From contig NZ_JAUSYQ010000002.1 in NCBI RefSeq assembly GCF_030816965.1, forward strand, positions 6,190,001-6,254,000: a DNA stretch of 64,000 bases, written 5' to 3'. Of the stretch, positions 1-8,062 are shown in pieces. A program made the position numbers and the translations under genes. The notes beneath the pieces were generated by a model that had not been told where the DNA came from, ran no database searches, and saw nothing but the letters and a program-made list of their open reading frames with translations. Origin of the DNA: Streptomyces canus (GTDB lineage: Bacteria > Actinomycetota > Actinomycetes > Streptomycetales > Streptomycetaceae). The number at the start of each line of letters is the position of its first letter. Within the stretch, counting starts at the first letter, position 1.

Positions 1-393
1 CTGGCGCGCGGGTAGTTCCCCGCTGCGCACGGCCAGCCACTTGGCCTCGGCCCGGTCGCACACCGCCTCCTCGACGGGCACCGGGCCCGGCGCGACGAGC
101 GTGGGGCTGCTGCGTACCTCGGCCTCGCGGTTGACCTGGCGGTACCGGTCGACGCACAGCCGCATGGTCACGGTCGTCAGCCAGGCGCCGAGGCGCTCGT
201 CGTCCAGGTCGGGGCGCTCCGCGGCGCGCAGCATGGCCTCGTGCACCGCGTCCTCGGCGTCCTCAGGGCTCATCGACCTGCGCCGGGCCACCTTGAGCAG
301 GTGCTCGCGGTGGCTCCACATGCGCTGCCACCGGTCGTGGGCCGCCTGTATCTCCGCAGGCATGTCCGGCATGTCAGGCATGTCCATCGCCAT
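1..393 (-). CDS. ECF-type RNA polymerase sigma factor, 3' end cut off by the window edge
   Basis: About 131 N-terminal residues are visible; the gene runs off the left edge. The start at 393 begins MAMDMPDMPDMPAEIQ and has no strong ribosome site, so a nearby downstream ATG is also possible. The part that reads SPEDAEDAVHEAMLRAAERP is a sigma region 2 signature (paired acidic DAEDAVHE helix), followed by LGAWLTTVTMRLCVDRYR, the DNA-melting helix typical of ECF factors. The N-terminus carries three MPD repeats. The lytic transglycosylase gene lies 54 bases upstream on the same strand, so the two could be co-transcribed. Region 4 and any C-terminal extension are outside the window, so the ECF group cannot be named. 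Confidence 0.85.
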   Translation of the reverse strand, partial: MAMDMPDMPDMPAEIQAAHDRWQRMWSHREHLLKVARRRSMSPEDAEDAVHEAMLRAAERPDLDDERLGAWLTTVTMRLCVDRYRQVNREAEVRSSPTLVAPGPVPVEEAVCDRAEAKWLAVRSGELPARQ

Positions 394-447
394 GAGGGCC
401 CCTTCGCGCTCATCCGCCGGTCTCGTGCTGCCCGGCGGATGGCGACA

Positions 448-1527
448 TTACCGCCCAGTATCCGCGGTTGTGGAGGGGGTAGAGGCCATCGAGTCGACAC
501 CGTTGCCGCCCAGCGGAGCGCCGCTGGGCAGCAGGTCGTCGCCGGGCAGTTCGATGTCCGTGCCGGGCGCGGGGAGTTGGGGTTCCCTCGTCTCCGTGGC
601 CCCGGCTGATGGACGGGACGTGCCGGGGGTCGGCGAGCCAGGTGCCGACGGGGTCCGGGACGGCGAGGCGCTGGGACGGGGGGACGGCGACGGCTTCGGC
701 GTGGGTTTCGGCACAGGTTTCGGCTGCGACGGCTCGGAGCGCCTCGAACCCGTCGCGGAGCTGTCCGGCACCACCCGGTGCCCTTCCAGGAAGTAGGCGT
801 ACCAGGCTCTGACCGTGCGGAGATACGCCTGCGAGTGGTTGTAGCCGAGGACCGCCCGGTCCAACCCGGCCGGGTCGGAGAGGTCCCGCCCGCCCGCGCA
901 CAGATAGCGCCCGGCGGCGAGTGCCGCGTCGAAGACGTTGCCCGGGTCGGCCCGCCCGTCGCCGTTGCCGTCCATGCCCCAGCGGGCCCAGGTCGACGGG
1001 ATGAACTGCATCGGTCCGACCGCCCGGTCGTAGGCCGGGTCCCCGTCGTACGCGCCGCCGTCGGTGTCCCGTACGACGGCGAAGGCGCCGCCGTCCAGCC
1101 GCGGCCCGAGGATCGGCGCCACGGTCGTCCCGTCCGCCGTCACCCGACCGCCCCGCGCCTGCCCGGACTCCACCTGGCCGATCGCGGCCAGCAACTGCCA
1201 GCGCAGCCGGCAGCCGGGAGCGGTGCGCGCGAGCTCCGCCTCGGCGCGCCGGTAGGCGGCGAACACACTCGCCGGGAGCGCGGCGCCCGCCCCCGCCGCC
1301 CCACGCACAGATGCCCCACCCTTGCGCTCCCGCGCCCGCAGCGGCGGGAGTGCGGTGCGGTACGGGGTGTCGCCCGACACGCTCGGCCCGTGCTCGACGG
1401 GTGCCTCCCGCTGGGGTACGGAGGCCCGTGCCGGGACCGCCCCCGGCGCCTGTGACGCGGTCAGCGCCGCCATGGCCGCCACCGCGATCGCCGCCCCCCT
1501 GGCGCCTCTGACCCTGTGCCCTGCCAT
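448..1527 (-). CDS. Secreted lytic murein transglycosylase (SLT_2/MltB-like)
   Basis: This 359-residue protein should cleave the glycan strand of peptidoglycan outside the cell. Residues 1-36 form a signal peptide (basic start, then AIAVAAMAALTASQAPGA). The catalytic domain covers about residues 80-235: LLAAIGQVESGQARGG holds the expected catalytic Glu, VGPMQFIPSTWARWGMD is the family signature, and DGNGDGRADPGNVFDAA resembles a calcium-binding loop. The last 120 residues are Pro/Ser/Thr-rich (PKPVPKPTPKPSPSPRP) and probably span the cell wall. The start at 1527 has a GGGAGG ribosome site. A sigma factor gene follows 54 bases downstream. Confidence 0.88.
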   Translation of the reverse strand: MAGHRVRGARGAAIAVAAMAALTASQAPGAVPARASVPQREAPVEHGPSVSGDTPYRTALPPLRARERKGGASVRGAAGAGAALPASVFAAYRRAEAELARTAPGCRLRWQLLAAIGQVESGQARGGRVTADGTTVAPILGPRLDGGAFAVVRDTDGGAYDGDPAYDRAVGPMQFIPSTWARWGMDGNGDGRADPGNVFDAALAAGRYLCAGGRDLSDPAGLDRAVLGYNHSQAYLRTVRAWYAYFLEGHRVVPDSSATGSRRSEPSQPKPVPKPTPKPSPSPRPSASPSRTPSAPGSPTPGTSRPSAGATETREPQLPAPGTDIELPGDDLLPSGAPLGGNGVDSMASTPSTTADTGR

Positions 1528-1757
1528 GTCGCGCTCCCTCCCTGTGGGTTGATGTCGTCTGCTTCTGCTCTACGGGGCAGGGCGGCGCGTCCGTCGCACG
1601 GAACGGGGAGATTTCGGGAGGCGGGGTCCGCACGCGCGTCCACGCAGAGGGTCAGCGGCTCGTCGGCGCTGCGCCGGCGCACTCTCGAACCGCACCCACG
1701 TACAAGATCCACCTCCGTCTTGTTCATCTCCGCGCGCGACGGGGGAGACTCGGACCC

Positions 1758-3191
1758 ATGCGTACTGCGTACAACGTGGAGACGGTCAGGGCCGCCGAGC
1801 GGGAGTTGATGGCACGGCTGCCGGAGGGCGCGCTGATGCAGCGGGCGGCTGCCGGACTGGCCGCCGCCTGCGCGGACCTGCTGGGGCGGGTGTACGGCCG
1901 CAGGGTCGTGCTGCTCGTCGGGAGCGGGGACAACGGCGGGGACGCCCTCTATGCGGGGGCCCGGCTCGCGCGGCGGGGCGCGGGCGTGACCGCCATGCTG
2001 CTCGCGCCCGAGCGCGCCCACTCCGCGGGGCTGGCCGCGCTGCGGCGGGCCGGGGGAAGGGCCGTGGGGGTCGAGGACGCCGAGCGGCTGATCGAGAAGG
2101 CCGACCTCCTCCTCGACGGGATCGTCGGGATCGGCGGCAAGGGCGGGCTGCGGCCCGACGCGGCCCGGCTGGCCGAGGCCGCCGAGCGGTCCCGCGCCGT
2201 CGTCGTCGCCGTGGATCTGCCGAGTGGCGTCGACGCCGACACCGCTGAGGTGCGCGGGGCGGCGGTACGGGCCGACCTCACCGTCACGTTCGGGACGCAC
2301 AAGCCGGGCCTGCTGATCGATCCCGCGCGGGAGTACGCCGGATCGGTGCGGCTCGTCGACATCGGGCTCGCCCTTCCGGAGGAGGCCGAACTGGAAGCCC
2401 TCCAACACGCCGATGTACGGCGACTGCTGCCCGTACCGACCGGAGAGAGCGACAAGTACCGGCGAGGTGTCGTCGGGATCGCCGCCGGGTCCGCGCGGTA
2501 TCCGGGGGCCGCCGTGCTCGCCGTGTACGGGGCGCTCCGGGGCGGCGCCGGGGCCGTGCGGTACGTCGGGCCCGCAGGGGACGCCGTGATCGCCCGCTTC
2601 CCCGAGACGCTCGTCTCCGACCGGGGGCCCAAGCACGCCGGACGCGTGCAGGCGTGGGTCGTCGGGCCGGGGGCCGGGGACGACGCCTCGGCCGTCGGAG
2701 AGGTGCTGGCGTCCGACGTGCCGGTCCTCATCGACGCGGACGGACTGCGGCTCGCCGACCGGGACGCCGTACGCGCGCGTACCGCGCCGACCCTCATGAC
2801 CCCGCACGCCGGAGAGGCCGCCGCGCTCCTCGGGGTGCCGCGTGAGGAGGTCGAGGGGGCCCGGCTGGCCTCGGCGCGGGAACTCGCCGGGCGCTACGAC
2901 GCGACCGTGCTGCTCAAGGGCTCGACCACGCTCGTCGCCGACTCCGGCGGCGGGGCCGTACGCGTCAACCCGACCGGGACGGCATGGCTGGCCACCGCCG
3001 GCAGCGGGGACGTCCTGTCCGGTCTCGCCGGGTCCCTGCTCGCGTCCGGGCTGAGCGCTCTGGACGCCGGCAGCGTGGGCGCGTACCTGCACGGGCTGGC
3101 CGGACGGTTCGCGGCGGGCGGGGCGCCGGTGGGGGCGCACGACGTGGCCGAGGCCGTACCGGCGGCCTGGCGGGACGTGACGGACGCCTGA
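1758..3191 (+). CDS. nnr: Bifunctional NAD(P)H-hydrate epimerase / ADP-dependent dehydratase
   Basis: This 477-residue protein repairs hydrated NADH and NADPH. The N-terminal YjeF_N epimerase half (about residues 1-215) shows VVLLVGSGDNGGDALYAGA and AVDLPSGVDADT. The C-terminal ADP-dependent dehydratase half (about 220-477, ribokinase-like) shows TPHAGEAAALLG, VLLKGSTTLV and the nucleotide-binding ATAGSGDVLSGLAGSLL. Both active-site regions look intact and the length is normal for the fused actinobacterial enzyme. In M. tuberculosis the homologue is also close to alr. The preceding gene is divergent, so its promoter should be within 1528-1757. Confidence 0.93.
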   Translation: MRTAYNVETVRAAERELMARLPEGALMQRAAAGLAAACADLLGRVYGRRVVLLVGSGDNGGDALYAGARLARRGAGVTAMLLAPERAHSAGLAALRRAGGRAVGVEDAERLIEKADLLLDGIVGIGGKGGLRPDAARLAEAAERSRAVVVAVDLPSGVDADTAEVRGAAVRADLTVTFGTHKPGLLIDPAREYAGSVRLVDIGLALPEEAELEALQHADVRRLLPVPTGESDKYRRGVVGIAAGSARYPGAAVLAVYGALRGGAGAVRYVGPAGDAVIARFPETLVSDRGPKHAGRVQAWVVGPGAGDDASAVGEVLASDVPVLIDADGLRLADRDAVRARTAPTLMTPHAGEAAALLGVPREEVEGARLASARELAGRYDATVLLKGSTTLVADSGGGAVRVNPTGTAWLATAGSGDVLSGLAGSLLASGLSALDAGSVGAYLHGLAGRFAAGGAPVGAHDVAEAVPAAWRDVTDA

Positions 3192-3219
3192 CCGCGGATC
3201 AACAGGCGTACGGGTGACG

Positions 3220-3241
3220 ACGCGTCGGTATACCGACGCGT
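3220..3241. repeat. Perfect 22-base palindrome between nnr and the M23 peptidase gene
   Basis: The arms ACGCGTCGGTA and TACCGACGCGT abut with no spacer, making a perfect dyad. It lies 28 bases after the nnr stop and 80 bases before the peptidase start. There is no T-run on either side and no loop, so a dimeric regulator operator is more likely than a terminator. No regulator is identified. Confidence 0.5.
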
Positions 3242-3321
3242 AACCGCGAACTACTACCTGATGGGACCAATACCGGTCGGCCGAATATGCGGAGCTGAAA
3301 GGGCGATGTTTCGCTGGCCGC

Positions 3322-3945
3322 ATGGATGAGCCAAACATACGAGGCACGACCCGGCGCGAGTTGCTGGGAGGCGCGGCAGTCGTTCTGGGGAGTCCCGTTC
3401 TCGGTTTCCGCGAGGACACCCCGGAACCGTTGGAGGAAGAGCCCGGCGGGAACTGCGGCAGTGACTACGACGCGGAATACGAGGAGCTGTTCGAGGCCGC
3501 CGAGGACGTCGAGGTCGGCGAGCGCTCCCTCGCAGCCGCCAAGTGGACCCGCCCCATTCGGAACCGGGCCAGGGTGACGATGCGTTACCGGGTGCGGGGA
3601 AACTGGCTGGCCGGCTATCACACCGGAGTCGATCTTGCCGTGCCGCAGGGAACCCCGGTCTACGCGGTGGGTACCGGCGTCGTCGTCCTGGCCAGCTGGT
3701 CGGGGTCGTACGGAAAGGCCGTGACGATCAAGATGAGCGATTCCCGGTATGTGCTCTACGCCCATCTCTCGCGCATCTCGGTCGCGCGCGGCGCCAAGGT
3801 CAAGGCCGGCACCCGCATCGGCAGCAGCGGCGCCACCGGGCGTGCCACCGGCCCGCATCTGCACTTCGAGGTCCGCTCCCGCCGCCCGTACGGCTCGGAC
3901 ATCGATCCGGTGAAATACCTGGCCCGGCACGGTCTGAGCCTCTGA
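3322..3945 (+). CDS. Exported M23 (LytM/lysostaphin-like) metallopeptidase
   Basis: This 207-residue protein has a twin-arginine-like export signal at its start (TTRRELLGGAAVVLGSPVLG), an acidic linker, then an M23 peptidase domain from about residue 70. Zinc ligands are visible in GYHTGVDLAVPQGTPV (His and Asp) and GPHLHFEV (His-x-His), so the enzyme should be active on peptidoglycan cross-bridges. It is one of the smaller M23 proteins, without LysM or coiled-coil. The upstream ribosome site is weak. It sits on the same strand 76 bases ahead of alr, a cell-wall precursor gene, but separate transcription is possible because of the palindrome upstream. Confidence 0.88.
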   Translation: MDEPNIRGTTRRELLGGAAVVLGSPVLGFREDTPEPLEEEPGGNCGSDYDAEYEELFEAAEDVEVGERSLAAAKWTRPIRNRARVTMRYRVRGNWLAGYHTGVDLAVPQGTPVYAVGTGVVVLASWSGSYGKAVTIKMSDSRYVLYAHLSRISVARGAKVKAGTRIGSSGATGRATGPHLHFEVRSRRPYGSDIDPVKYLARHGLSL

Positions 3946-4021
3946 CACGCGTGCGCGTGCGCGTCCCGAGGGGGACGTGCTCATCGGTGGTGTCAGTCGC
4001 CTCTGAGACACTGGGGGCGCC

Positions 4022-5179
4022 ATGAACGAGACAGCAACTGCCCCGACCGCACCACTGCGGGCCCGCGCGGAGATCGACCTGGCCGCGCTGCGGGCCAACG
4101 TGCGGGCCCTGCGCGCCCGCGCGTCGGGAGCCGCCGTCATGGCCGTGGTCAAGTCCGACGCGTACGGCCACGGAGCGGTGCCGTGCGCCCGCGCCGCGGT
4201 CGAGGCGGGCGCGCGCTGGCTCGGGACCGCCACGCCGGAGGAGGCGCTCGCGCTGCGGAAGGCGGGGCTGCCGGGGCGGATCATGTGCTGGCTGTGGACG
4301 CCCGGCGGCCCCTGGCGGGAGGCGATCGAGGCCGACCTCGACGTGTCCGTCAGCGGGCTGTGGGCGCTGCGGGAGCTCGTCGCGGCGGCCCGCGAAGCCG
4401 GCCTTCCCGCGCGCGTGCAGCTCAAGGCCGACACCGGCCTCGGGCGGGGCGGCTGCCAGCCGGGCGAGGACTGGGCCGAGCTGGTCGCCGAGGCCCTGCG
4501 CGCACAGTCCGAAGGCCTCCTGCGCGTCACCGGTCTCTGGTCGCACTTCGCCTGCGCCGACGAGCCGGGGCATCCCTCCATCGCCGCCCAGCTCACCCGC
4601 TTCCGGGAGATGCTGGCGTACGCCGAAGGGCAGGGCGTGCGCCCCGAGGTGCGGCACATCGCCAACTCGCCCGCCGCGCTCACGCTTCCGGAGAGCCACT
4701 TCGACCTCGTCCGGGCCGGGATCGCGGTCTACGGCATCTCGCCCAGCCCCGAGCTCGGCGCCCCCGCCGACTTCGGACTGCGTCCGGTGATGACGCTGTC
4801 GGCGTCGATCGCGCTGGTCAAGCGTGTTCCGGGCGGCCATGGCGTCAGTTACGGCCATCATTACGTCACCCCGGGCGCCACGACCCTCGGCCTGGTGCCC
4901 GTCGGATACGCGGACGGGATCCCGCGGCACGCCTCCGGCGCCGGACCGGTACTGGTCGACGGCAAGTGGCGGACGGTCGCCGGGCGGATCGCCATGGACC
5001 AGTTCGTCGTGGACCTCGGCGGCGACGAGCCCGCCGCCGGCGCCCAGGCCGTGCTCTTCGGTCCCGGTGACCGGGGCGAGCCCACCGCCGAGGACTGGGC
5101 GCAGGCCGCGGGCACCATCGCGTACGAAATCGTGACCCGCATCGGAACGCGCGTTCCCCGCGTCTATGTGAATGAGTAA
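4022..5179 (+). CDS. alr: Alanine racemase
   Basis: This 385-residue PLP enzyme makes D-alanine for peptidoglycan. The PLP lysine is K44 in AVVKSDAYGHGA. The second catalytic base is Y277 in GVSYGHHYVTPG. The central barrel and the C-terminal domain (LVPVGYADGIPRHASG, GRIAMDQFVVDL) are complete. In actinobacteria alr usually precedes tsaE, as here with one hydrolase gene between. The start codon is 12 bases after a GGGGGCGC stretch, which is only a moderate ribosome site. Confidence 0.96.
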   Translation: MNETATAPTAPLRARAEIDLAALRANVRALRARASGAAVMAVVKSDAYGHGAVPCARAAVEAGARWLGTATPEEALALRKAGLPGRIMCWLWTPGGPWREAIEADLDVSVSGLWALRELVAAAREAGLPARVQLKADTGLGRGGCQPGEDWAELVAEALRAQSEGLLRVTGLWSHFACADEPGHPSIAAQLTRFREMLAYAEGQGVRPEVRHIANSPAALTLPESHFDLVRAGIAVYGISPSPELGAPADFGLRPVMTLSASIALVKRVPGGHGVSYGHHYVTPGATTLGLVPVGYADGIPRHASGAGPVLVDGKWRTVAGRIAMDQFVVDLGGDEPAAGAQAVLFGPGDRGEPTAEDWAQAAGTIAYEIVTRIGTRVPRVYVNE

Positions 5180-5263
5180 CAAGCGGGGTAAGCGCACAGT
5201 GCGCGCAAGAACAGCGTGTCCCGCCACACCGGTATCACCCGACCCAGCGAACAGGAGCGGTAC

Positions 5264-6514
5264 GTGAGCGAGAGCAGTGCGGAGGCCGTCGTCGACGCCG
5301 CCGCTTCGGTGGCCCTCGCCTCCGCGACGGGGGCGGGTGCCGGATGGCGCCGGGCGACCGGGATCGCCGGCGCCGCGATAGGCGTGATCGCCGCGGGCGC
5401 CGCGGCCGGTGTGGCCGTCGAGCGGCTCACCGTCGGGCGCGGGATGCGGCAGAAGGCGCGGCTCGCCCTCGACTCGACCGGGCCGTACGGCTCGCTGCGC
5501 GGCACCCCCGGCAAGGCGCAGGCCGACGACGGCACCGAGCTGTACTACGAGGTCGACGACGTCGACCCGGAAGCCGTGCCCGCGCTGTCGCCGCGCCGGC
5601 GCCGGCTGTTCGGGCGCAAGGCCCCCGCCCCCGTCACCGTCGTCTTCAGCCACGGCTACTGCCTCAGCCAGGACTCCTGGCACTTCCAGCGCGCGGCGCT
5701 CAGGGGCGTCGTACGGACCGTGCACTGGGACCAGCGCAGCCACGGGCGGTCCGGGCGGGGCATGCGGCAGGTGCGGGACGGGGTGCCGGTCGACATCGAG
5801 CAGCTCGGGCGCGACCTGAAAGCCGTCATCGACGCGACCGTCCCCGAGGGGCCGATCGTGCTCGTCGGACACTCCATGGGCGGGATGACCATCATGGCGC
5901 TGGCCGACCAGTACCCCGAGCTGATCCGCGACCGGGTGGTGGCGGTGGCCCTGGTCGGCACGTCGTCCGGACGGCTCGGGGAGGTCAACTTCGGGCTGCC
6001 CGTCGCCGGCGTCAACGCCGTACGGCGGGTGCTGCCGGGCGTCCTCAAGGCGCTGGGGCAGCGGGCCGACCTGGTGGAGAAGGGGCGGCGGGCCACCGCC
6101 GACCTGTTCGCCGGGATCATCAAGCGTTACTCCTTCGCGTCCCGGGACGTCGACCCGGCCGTCGTCCGGTTCGCCGAGCGGATGATCGAGGGCACCCCGA
6201 TCGACGTGGTCGCCGAGTACTACCCGGCGTTCGACAACCACGACAAGACCGCCGCCCTCGCCCACTTCGCGGACAAGCCGGTGCTCGTCCTTGCCGGGGT
6301 GGGGGACATGGTCACGCCCAGCGAGCACAGCGAGGCGATCGCCTCCCTGCTGCCGGAGGCGGAGCTGGTGCTGGTCCCGGACGCCGGGCACCTGGTCATG
6401 CTGGAGCACCCCGAAGTGGTCACCGACCGCCTCGCCGACCTGCTCACCCGCGCGGGGGCGGTGCCCGCAGGGGCTACCGTTGGCGGTTATGGAAGCACCG
6501 CGCAACCCGGTTGA
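5264..6514 (+). CDS. Alpha/beta hydrolase with N-terminal hydrophobic segment
   Basis: I place the start at GTG 5264 because AGGAG sits six bases upstream; an in-frame GTG at 5216 has no such site. The protein is then 416 residues. Residues 25-55 are Gly/Ala-rich and hydrophobic and may anchor it in the membrane. The fold is shown by VVFSHGYCLSQDSWHFQ (oxyanion region), LVGHSMGGMTIMAL (nucleophile Ser in GHSMG) and DAGHLVMLEHPE (catalytic His). The substrate is unknown. Homologues stand between alr and tsaE in Streptomyces. Its 3' end overlaps tsaE by 26 bases, so the two are probably translationally coupled. Confidence 0.9.
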   Translation: MSESSAEAVVDAAASVALASATGAGAGWRRATGIAGAAIGVIAAGAAAGVAVERLTVGRGMRQKARLALDSTGPYGSLRGTPGKAQADDGTELYYEVDDVDPEAVPALSPRRRRLFGRKAPAPVTVVFSHGYCLSQDSWHFQRAALRGVVRTVHWDQRSHGRSGRGMRQVRDGVPVDIEQLGRDLKAVIDATVPEGPIVLVGHSMGGMTIMALADQYPELIRDRVVAVALVGTSSGRLGEVNFGLPVAGVNAVRRVLPGVLKALGQRADLVEKGRRATADLFAGIIKRYSFASRDVDPAVVRFAERMIEGTPIDVVAEYYPAFDNHDKTAALAHFADKPVLVLAGVGDMVTPSEHSEAIASLLPEAELVLVPDAGHLVMLEHPEVVTDRLADLLTRAGAVPAGATVGGYGSTAQPG

Positions 6515-6992
6515 GACCGAGCTGACCGTCACCTCCCCCGAGCAGATGCGCGAGCTGGGCCTGAAGCTCGCCAAGCTGCTGCGCGCCGGGGACCTGGTGA
6601 TGCTCAGCGGAGAGCTCGGCGCGGGCAAGACGACGCTGACCCGGGGTCTCGGCGAGGGGCTCGGGGTGCGGGGGGCCGTGACCTCGCCGACCTTCGTGAT
6701 CGCCCGGGTGCATCCGCCCCTGGGGGACGGACCGCCGCTCGTCCACGTCGACGCGTACCGCCTGGGCGGTGGGCTCGACGAGATGGAGGACCTCGATCTC
6801 GACGTGTCGCTGCCGGAGTCGGTGATCGTCGTGGAGTGGGGCGAGGGCAAGGTCGAGGAACTGACCGACGACCGGCTCCAGGTGCAGATCCACCGCGCGG
6901 TCGGTGACACGACCGACGAGGTGCGGCACGTGACGCTGACGCCGGTCGGGGAGCGGTGGACCGCGGCCGATCTCAGCGTGCTCACGGCCTGA
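6489..6992 (+). CDS. tsaE: tRNA t6A synthesis ATPase TsaE
   Basis: This 167-residue protein is the ATPase of the TsaB-TsaD-TsaE complex that adds threonylcarbamoyl to A37 of ANN-decoding tRNAs. The Walker A motif is GELGAGKTTLTRGLG (about residues 40-54), followed by the family sequence TSPTFVIARVH and the VHVDAYRLGG segment; ESVIVVEWGEG is also characteristic. The start at ATG 6489 lies inside the end of the hydrolase gene. tsaB, rimI and tsaD follow about 1.1 kb downstream, separated by two small genes. Confidence 0.95.
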   Translation: MEAPRNPVETELTVTSPEQMRELGLKLAKLLRAGDLVMLSGELGAGKTTLTRGLGEGLGVRGAVTSPTFVIARVHPPLGDGPPLVHVDAYRLGGGLDEMEDLDLDVSLPESVIVVEWGEGKVEELTDDRLQVQIHRAVGDTTDEVRHVTLTPVGERWTAADLSVLTA

Positions 6993-7096
6993 GAGCCCGC
7001 CGCACCCTCCCGCGGCCGTTTTCTGTGAACGTTCCGACAAACCGTCGGCAAGATGTTGCGTTCGCCGTCACGTGCGTGGTCACATGGTACCCAGCT

Positions 7097-7120
7097 CGTA
7101 GTTAGGTGTACCTAACTACG
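7097..7120. promoter_or_regulatory. 24-base palindrome (candidate operator) upstream of the small gene at 7147
   Basis: The arms CGTAGTTAGGT and ACCTAACTACG are perfectly complementary around a central GT. The site ends 26 bases before the ATG of the next gene, a typical operator position. The inner TTAGG/CCTAA halves recall DtxR/IdeR-type iron boxes, but the spacing is shorter than the usual 19-base box, so the regulator is uncertain. Confidence 0.6.
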
Positions 7121-7146
7121 CCGCCCCCGAACTTCAGGAGGCGTCC

Positions 7147-7317
7147 ATGTCGGCCACCGAGAACCGGCCCCGTCCGCAGCCGTACGTGCTCGTCGGCGGC
7201 GTGTCCATGCGTGATCTGCTGGCGTCCTGTGCGGCAGCCGAAGCCGTCTCGACACCGCCGCGGGTGCCCGATCCTGAGACCGTGCGGGCGGGCGCGGAGC
7301 GTCCGAAAGCGGCCTGA
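7147..7317 (+). CDS. Small protein of unknown function (56 aa)
   Basis: The ORF starts at ATG 7147 behind a strong AGGAGG ribosome site (7136-7141) and has GC-rich third codon positions. It encodes 56 residues with the core PYVLVGGVSMRDLLASCAAA and a Pro-rich tail, no signal peptide and no obvious membrane helix. I do not recognise a family. It is preceded by the perfect palindrome at 7097-7120, and its stop lies five bases from the stop of the convergent gene at 7323-7883. The tidy ribosome site plus operator make it likely to be a real, regulated gene. Confidence 0.7.
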   Translation: MSATENRPRPQPYVLVGGVSMRDLLASCAAAEAVSTPPRVPDPETVRAGAERPKAA

Positions 7318-7322
7318 GAGGC

Positions 7323-7883
7323 TCAGGGGATCACCGCGACCGTCGCGCCGATCGTCGCGAAGGTCCACATCACGTCGCCGTCCGCACGGGACTCCCGGAT
7401 GCCGCCCGTGCGCACGGTGGTCGTGCTGGGGTCGGGAGGCGCCGCGTCCCCCACGGCCGCGCTGAAGCCGATCGCCACGCCGTCGACGCTGGTGAAGCGG
7501 ACCACGTGTTCGATGGGGGCGCCGTCGGTGCCGGTCACGGCGTTGGAGCGGGAGGTGACCGCGTAGACGCCGGGGGCGGGGGCGATGTCTCCCGGGGTGA
7601 CCTCGAAGGTGCGGATCACCTTGTCGCCGAGGCCGACCAGCCAGACGCGGTGGCCCCTCAGGGAGTACACGACGCGGGCGCCTGTGCCGGAGCCCGGCGG
7701 CAGGGGGGCGGAGTTCTTCCTGCTCCCCGGGGCCTTCGGGGTGGTGATTGCGGGGGAGCCGTTCGTGCGGGCCTTGGTGAGGTGGGCGGGCGCCGTTGCG
7801 TATGCCTGGTAGCCGAGGAGACCGACCGTTGCGAGGGCCGCTGCGGTGAGGGCGGTTACGAAGCCTGCGCTGCTGGGTGCCAC
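7323..7883 (-). CDS. Membrane-anchored L,D-transpeptidase-fold protein lacking the catalytic Cys
   Basis: This 186-residue protein has an N-terminal hydrophobic anchor or signal (FVTALTAAALATVGLLGYQAY), a short Pro/Ser linker, then a domain of about 110 residues that reads like a YkuD L,D-transpeptidase: RVVYSLRGHRVWLVG, TPGDIAPAPGVYAVTSR, and the end GDVMWTFATIGATVAVIP. In active enzymes the segment before that is SHGCIR or HGCVR; here it is RTGGIRES, so the catalytic Cys and preceding His are absent. It is probably a structural or binding version rather than an enzyme. The fold assignment is by eye. Confidence 0.72.
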   Translation of the reverse strand: MAPSSAGFVTALTAAALATVGLLGYQAYATAPAHLTKARTNGSPAITTPKAPGSRKNSAPLPPGSGTGARVVYSLRGHRVWLVGLGDKVIRTFEVTPGDIAPAPGVYAVTSRSNAVTGTDGAPIEHVVRFTSVDGVAIGFSAAVGDAAPPDPSTTTVRTGGIRESRADGDVMWTFATIGATVAVIP

Positions 7884-8062
7884 CGGTTACCTCTTGAGTA
7901 TTTAGTCCTAATTTGTGGTGACGGTAGCAGGTCGCCGGGCCGGTGCGGCGCCGCTGCGGCCGGTCGCGCCCGCGCGCCAGAGCCGCATGTCGATACCGTC
8001 CCGCGCCCGTCCCTGTGCGGCCTGCGGCCGCCTCGGGCTCCCCGGAGCCGTAGGCTGTTTGC

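Noticed and set aside
3800..7051. A 1083-codon open frame on the minus strand antisense to alr, the hydrolase and tsaE
   Set aside because: High GC makes stop codons rare; the translation is Arg/Gly/Pro-rich with no motif and lies opposite well-supported genes.
7097..7120. Canonical DtxR/IdeR iron box
   Set aside because: The TTAGG/CCTAA halves are closer together than in the 19-base iron box, so the site is kept only as an unspecified palindrome.
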